DNA from: JBBQKQ01 sp043719155
GTDB taxonomy: Bacteria > Patescibacteriota > Minisyncoccia > Phycocordibacterales > UBA5272
NCBI GenBank assembly: GCA_043719155.1
Contig: JAYSUJ010000033.1
Span: 1-25,130 of the forward strand
DNA: 25,130 nt
Direction: 5' to 3'
Shown here: piece by piece, positions 21,536 through 25,130 of the stretch
How the letters are laid out: every line of letters begins with the position of its first letter
Numbering within the stretch: position 1 is the first letter of the stretch
Made by a program: the position numbers and the translations under genes
The notes under the pieces: model-generated
Told to the model about the DNA's origin: nothing
Database searches by the model: none
What the model saw: the letters and a program-made list of their open reading frames with translations, nothing else

Positions 21536-24233
21536 AATTTATTCTAACTACTGGGTCCTGATACCATTCATTAGATACTAATCTCTCAACAGTCGTTACA
21601 TCACCGTTTATTTCAAAACCGTATTTTTCAGCAAATTTACCCAAATATTCATTTACTTGTTTATTTAAATCTTGCGATTGACCTCTGTAATAGATTGGGT
21701 GTCTTACTATTTTTTTGTGTCTATCTATTGCAACCAACACTCTTCCTACAATAGTTCCATCTGGGTTTTTAAGCCAAAATACACACTTGTTTATTTCCAT
21801 TGCATTTACAAACGAGGACCAATAATTTATACCATCGGCAGACAAGCAACTCCCATTTACAACTGAACCCATACTCAGTATTTTTACAGGGTCGGTCTCT
21901 CTTTCAATAACAATTTTGTTTCCCACCGCTACACTTTCTTCTTTTTCTTCCAAAACAACTTTTAGTGCTTCAATTTGTGTAATAAAATCTTTCCAATCAT
22001 TTGTCTTCCATAACTTCTCATATTTTTTATCTTTCTGTAAAACTTCTTGAAGTTCGAAAATTTCTGCTTCTGTCATTTTTGGATTTGTTTCTACACCCAT
22101 CCTTGTTGCAATGTTAAAAATTTCCTTTCTAAAATTTCTAACTCTATCTTGCTTGTTACTTTTATATTCACCACTTAATAAAATATCTTGTTTGTTTGGA
22201 CCTAAAAAGTCTTCTAACAATTCAGGTTTGATATTTCTTGTTAGCCAATCAGTGTTTGGTTTAAATAGACCATAAGATTTACTTCTATCTTCTAAATACT
22301 TACTCAAAAACAATTTAGTGTTACTTGCTAATAGTGTTTTTCTGCTGTCGTCTTTTAATCTTTCATACATTTCAAATGCTCTTAAAAAATACTCATCATC
22401 TATGAGGTTATCAACATTTTTTACACCAGAAAATTCTAGTTTAATTTTTTGCCTAAACTCTCTATGTAAAACTTTTGTAAAATATTCTAATGTCGCTTTT
22501 GCAAAAATTCCAGCCACTTCCTTTTTTAAAGTATCAAAATGAACCTTGTTTTTCGTCGCAAGTTGTAGTCTCGCTAGGAGTCTCTCAAATTTCCCTTGAC
22601 CCATAATTCCACGCATAGACTGACCAAATATCTTAAAATAATGGCTCAACTCTTCTGCTGACATTTTATCTATTTTTTTGAAGAAACTATAGAAGGCACT
22701 AGGGATTTGTATTCCAGTTCTGTGTGCTTGGTTTAGTTTTTTAATACAGGTTAGAAATAAGTTAGGGCAAAAATCAAAAACTTGCCTCAAAGTATCTTTT
22801 GAATTTTTATTAACCACCTTATCCTTCCATTTCCAGTAATATTCTTTGTTTTCTTTTGAACTTGCTACATATTTCAAATACTTTGTCATCAATGCTTCTG
22901 ATTGTTCCCAACTCTCAAATTTATATCCAAAATCCAAAAAGAATTGTAGTGCAGGTAAATCATCTTTATACTTTTCAAAAAACCTGATTTTTATATAAAC
23001 GTTTTCTTTGTTGGTTATCCCAAAAAATGCAGTGGCACCCCAGTGAGAAAATAAAAATTTATCTATCGACTCCCAATCCTCTAACTCTTTCACTCTATCC
23101 AAAAATTCTAAAGAAATTTCCTCCCAAGCATTATATTCTCTACTATTATAAATTAGTTTTCCAAAAATTTCCGGGAGACGTTTCAAAATATTTGTATACG
23201 CAACTATATCTGTCCATTTCCTTAACGGTGTTTTAGGTGAGAAATTGACAATAATTCGTTTTAGAAATGTAAGTTTATCGTCAGAATTTTCGTATTCACC
23301 ACGCACTGGTCCTTCTTGTAGTAATGTATTAACAATTTGAATATTGCACCTTTGTTTTTCACCGAAAACTAACCCAAGAAAAGACTCCAGGAGTCTGGGA
23401 TTAAAGTTCTCTAGGTCTCCTTTATATAAAGCGTAAATCAAGTTACTAAAGTCTGCGTCAAATTCCACATAACCCTCTACGCTTCTTTTTTCATTGAGAT
23501 TATTTCTTTTATAAGTTGAGAGAATTTGCTCCGCTATTTTAACTGCATCTTCTTGCAAAAGAAGATTACCCACTGCACAAAGAATGTGTTGATGTTTGGT
23601 TATTAAACCGAACCTTTCAGGTTTTTCACCGTAGCCCCCAAAAACATTACTTACCTCATAAAAATTCTTTACAGCCAATTTTAATTTATCTGATGGAAAA
23701 TCTATAAACCTTAAAATACATAAATCAAACCACGGCTTAGAAGTCGCCATTCTATACCAATCTAAACTTTCTTCTGTAGCAAAAAATTCTATAATCCCAT
23801 TGCTTATAGCATCTGCAATTTTAAACATTTCAGCAAGGGTTTTATCTGTGCGATTTTTATGTAGTATAGAAAGAGTGTCAAAGAAAAACCTTTCCATCGA
23901 AAATATTGGACTTGTAGAGCCTTTTCCGATTCCTTTTTCTCTACAGAGCCTGTCAAATCCCACATATCTCTCACTCAATCTTTTTGCAAATTCATATCCT
24001 TCGTCTGTTAAAAAATACTCTGCAACATCTGATTTGTATTTGCTATGAAAATCAGCAACATCTCTCCACGCTGGAAGTATTTCTTTTAACCTCCACGGTA
24101 ATTTATCAGGACCAGTAAAACTTTGTTTGGCATTTCTGCCGACAAATTCATCAAAACCCATTCTCATCAGAGTAGATTTTCGTAATTCAATTTTTCCTTT
24201 GTTTTTTATACTCTCCAAAACAGTTTTTATCAT
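21534..24233 (-). CDS. Large unassigned protein, mostly helical, with a conserved-looking Cys-containing C-terminal domain
   Basis: An 899-residue soluble protein I cannot assign. Residues 1 to about 740 look all-helical, rich in aromatic and charged residues, without membrane segments or P-loops. Residues 779-899 look like a separate alpha/beta domain: GSVVNGSCLSADGIN (789-803, Cys 796), then KCVFWLKNPDGTIVGRVLVAI and a helix VNEYLGKFAEKYG. That order (a Cys motif, a paired strand giving GRvLvai, then a helix) loosely recalls PcfJ-like domains and C-terminal domains of uncharacterised helical-repeat proteins, from memory and unverified. TGGTAAACT (24240-24248) lies six bases before the ATG. 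It diverges from the 241-aa gene, with TTCACA repeats between them and again at its own 3' end, suggesting an accessory module rather than a core gene. Confidence 0.7.
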   Translation of the reverse strand: MIKTVLESIKNKGKIELRKSTLMRMGFDEFVGRNAKQSFTGPDKLPWRLKEILPAWRDVADFHSKYKSDVAEYFLTDEGYEFAKRLSERYVGFDRLCREKGIGKGSTSPIFSMERFFFDTLSILHKNRTDKTLAEMFKIADAISNGIIEFFATEESLDWYRMATSKPWFDLCILRFIDFPSDKLKLAVKNFYEVSNVFGGYGEKPERFGLITKHQHILCAVGNLLLQEDAVKIAEQILSTYKRNNLNEKRSVEGYVEFDADFSNLIYALYKGDLENFNPRLLESFLGLVFGEKQRCNIQIVNTLLQEGPVRGEYENSDDKLTFLKRIIVNFSPKTPLRKWTDIVAYTNILKRLPEIFGKLIYNSREYNAWEEISLEFLDRVKELEDWESIDKFLFSHWGATAFFGITNKENVYIKIRFFEKYKDDLPALQFFLDFGYKFESWEQSEALMTKYLKYVASSKENKEYYWKWKDKVVNKNSKDTLRQVFDFCPNLFLTCIKKLNQAHRTGIQIPSAFYSFFKKIDKMSAEELSHYFKIFGQSMRGIMGQGKFERLLARLQLATKNKVHFDTLKKEVAGIFAKATLEYFTKVLHREFRQKIKLEFSGVKNVDNLIDDEYFLRAFEMYERLKDDSRKTLLASNTKLFLSKYLEDRSKSYGLFKPNTDWLTRNIKPELLEDFLGPNKQDILLSGEYKSNKQDRVRNFRKEIFNIATRMGVETNPKMTEAEIFELQEVLQKDKKYEKLWKTNDWKDFITQIEALKVVLEEKEESVAVGNKIVIERETDPVKILSMGSVVNGSCLSADGINYWSSFVNAMEINKCVFWLKNPDGTIVGRVLVAIDRHKKIVRHPIYYRGQSQDLNKQVNEYLGKFAEKYGFEINGDVTTVERLVSNEWYQDPVVRIN

Positions 24234-24239
24234 CGTTAA

Positions 24240-24248
24240 AGTTTACCA
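24240..24248 (-). promoter_or_regulatory. Extended -10 of the 899-aa gene, leaderless start
   Basis: TGGTAAACT with six bases to the ATG at 24233, matching the spacing of other leaderless genes here. Confidence 0.5.
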
Positions 24249-24265
24249 CATTTTTTAGTCAAATT

Positions 24266-24274
24266 TGCTATAAT
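24266..24274 (+). promoter_or_regulatory. Extended -10 of the 241-aa gene
   Basis: TGCTATAAT, predicting transcription from about 24281, inside the TTCACA repeats, with a leader of about 30 bases. Confidence 0.6.
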
Positions 24275-24300
24275 GTTCACAACATTCACAATGTTCACAG
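24275..24300. repeat. TTCACA iterated repeat (three 9-bp units), operator candidate
   Basis: Three tandem 9-bp units start at 24275, 24284 and 24293: GTTCACAAC, ATTCACAAT, GTTCACAGA. AACATT-CAC-AATGTT inside it is also a 6-bp inverted repeat (24281-24295). It covers the predicted start site of the 241-aa gene and lies about 30 bases upstream of the 899-aa -10 box. A 19-base near-copy lies at 21509-21527. Confidence 0.75.
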
Positions 24301-24310
24301 AAAGACCAAT

Positions 24311-25036
24311 ATGAAATCGCTTGAGATATTAGAAGAAGCCAGAAAAATTATAGAAAAAAATTTAAGCACATTAGCAATTAAAGAAAATTTTGATTTTGTT
24401 CGTCAAGAGTTCCCAGACCGTTGTTCCTTTGAAGAGTTGGTAACTCTTATTGAAGAATCTGATGAAGAAACTGGAGAAAAAATTGTTGCTGAAAGTTTAC
24501 ACTTTTTTCTCGACACAAGAGGTTTCAACTATGATTTAAAAAAGTTTTTTTATTTTTATTTAGAAATTTCAAAACTACTCTCTACTTTTGGCTATAATTT
24601 AATCCATTTAAGTGTAAATGCATTTCAAATAAAAACACCAACAGAAATTGAAAAGGAAAAAAAAGATTATGACCCAATTACCCATTGGACAAATATTGAA
24701 ATTGAAAAACAAAAATCTGACTTAAGATATGCAAATAAAAATCAGGACTTATTGATTAAAATACTAAACGAAATTGAAGGTATGGGTGAAGAAATAAGTA
24801 GGTGTTTTGCAAATGGCACTCTGCCAAACCTGGAAATGGAGAATACATACAAGAGACACTTTTCTTTGGTTCGTAAAGGTTTTATGATGTTAGATTTTGG
24901 TATGCATCAACTCCATTATAATTTGTTTACGAATCATCTAAATTTTGTTAGTTTATATTCATTGAAAGAAGATTGGGAAGGGAAATATACAATCACATTC
25001 AATGAAGAAAACGTTAAGGCGGAAATAAATAAATAG
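24311..25036 (+). CDS. Unassigned 241-aa helical protein divergent from the 899-aa gene
   Basis: A 241-residue soluble protein, acidic in its first third (EELVTLIEESDEETGEKIV) and predicted mostly helical. It has no recognised motif, HTH or membrane segment. Residues 80-105 (LKKFFYFYLEISKLLSTFG) are aromatic-rich, like a helix packing against a partner. It is transcribed divergently from the 899-aa gene across the TTCACA repeats and so is a candidate partner or regulator of that protein, but no DNA-binding domain is visible to support the latter. A 7-bp terminator stem follows at 25064. Codon use is A-rich, like the 899-aa gene. Confidence 0.72.
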   Translation: MKSLEILEEARKIIEKNLSTLAIKENFDFVRQEFPDRCSFEELVTLIEESDEETGEKIVAESLHFFLDTRGFNYDLKKFFYFYLEISKLLSTFGYNLIHLSVNAFQIKTPTEIEKEKKDYDPITHWTNIEIEKQKSDLRYANKNQDLLIKILNEIEGMGEEISRCFANGTLPNLEMENTYKRHFSLVRKGFMMLDFGMHQLHYNLFTNHLNFVSLYSLKEDWEGKYTITFNEENVKAEINK

Positions 25037-25039
25037 GAC

Positions 25040-25130
25040 CTACGCACCCATCGCTAATTTTGTCCCAACTCTTGAAAGTTGGGCTTTTTGTTCATACCAG
25101 GTGATGTGGTCTCTCAATCTAGTATACTCC
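25040..25130 (-). CDS. Possible 3' end of a minus-strand gene
   Basis: A minus-strand frame enters from the window edge and stops at TAG (25040-25042), reading EYTRLRDHITWYEQKAQLSR then VGTKLAMGA. The residues look protein-like (Trp-Tyr, amphipathic pattern) and the frame is open for all 29 codons visible, but this is too short to identify and the terminator of the 241-aa gene lies inside it. Confidence 0.4.
   Translation of the reverse strand, partial: EYTRLRDHITWYEQKAQLSRVGTKLAMGA
25064..25089 (+). terminator. Terminator of the 241-aa gene
   Basis: CCCAACT (25064-25070) pairs with AGTTGGG (25077-25083), followed by CTTTTTG. Confidence 0.7.

Noticed and set aside
21509..24299. Composite transposon ends
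   Set aside because: The repeats are direct, short and operator-like. No transposase, integrase or target-site duplication was seen.
1..25130. CRISPR arrays, tRNA or rRNA genes
   Set aside because: No spaced direct-repeat array and no cloverleaf or rRNA signature was found in the gaps.

Overview
The window is a compact, AT-rich bacterial chromosome segment, most likely from a Patescibacteria/CPR lineage of the Parcubacteria type. This is inferred from gene content and style: an L32 beginning MVVRMRHTKG, an SMC of only 784 residues without a recognisable hinge, small translation and RNA-processing proteins, and almost no Shine-Dalgarno sequences. No taxonomic marker was searched, so this stays an inference. 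Both ends cut through genes.

Layout. 1-2.75 kb: the 5' part of an FAD-linked oxidase (minus), diverging from gatB and a following HExxH protein (plus). 2.78-4.2 kb (minus): obgE followed by a dense array of RNA hairpins and a terminator. 4.3-4.7 kb: an isolated small gene of unknown function. 4.8-8.5 kb (minus): rnr, rpsP, a KH-domain RNA-binding protein and trmD, each with its own promoter and with terminators between. 8.5-11.5 kb: a short smc gene flanked by two tiny genes for two-helix membrane proteins, each with a strong promoter, a Shine-Dalgarno and a perfect terminator hairpin. 11.6-14 kb: rpmF-nusB-rnc (minus) diverging from dprA. 14-16.3 kb: tyrS followed by a second HExxH protein. 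16.3-17.0 kb: a frame-broken gene and, on the other strand, a structured RNA with a predicted pseudoknot. 17.0-21.4 kb (minus): gmk, an FAD/NAD(P)-binding protein, an HD-domain protein and a TyrA-like prephenate dehydrogenase. 21.5-25.05 kb: an accessory-looking divergent pair (899 aa and 241 aa, both unassigned) with iterated TTCACA repeats at both ends of the larger gene. The last ~90 bases may hold the 3' end of a minus-strand gene.

How it works together. The core theme is translation and RNA metabolism: tRNA charging and modification (GatB, TyrRS, TrmD), ribosome proteins and assembly (S16, L32, Obg, KH protein), RNA processing and decay (RNase III, RNase R, NusB), plus chromosome and DNA handling (SMC, DprA). 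A consistent promoter grammar runs through the window. A -10 hexamer, commonly extended as TGn, sits 6-7 bases before the ATG of many genes, so their mRNAs should be leaderless; the small membrane-protein genes instead use a true leader with a Shine-Dalgarno.

The most novel material is two unassigned structured RNAs (2784-2997 and 16821-16965, minus strand), the repeat-flanked 899/241-aa module, the pair of small membrane-protein units, and a 33-base palindromic cassette inserted in frame in gatB.
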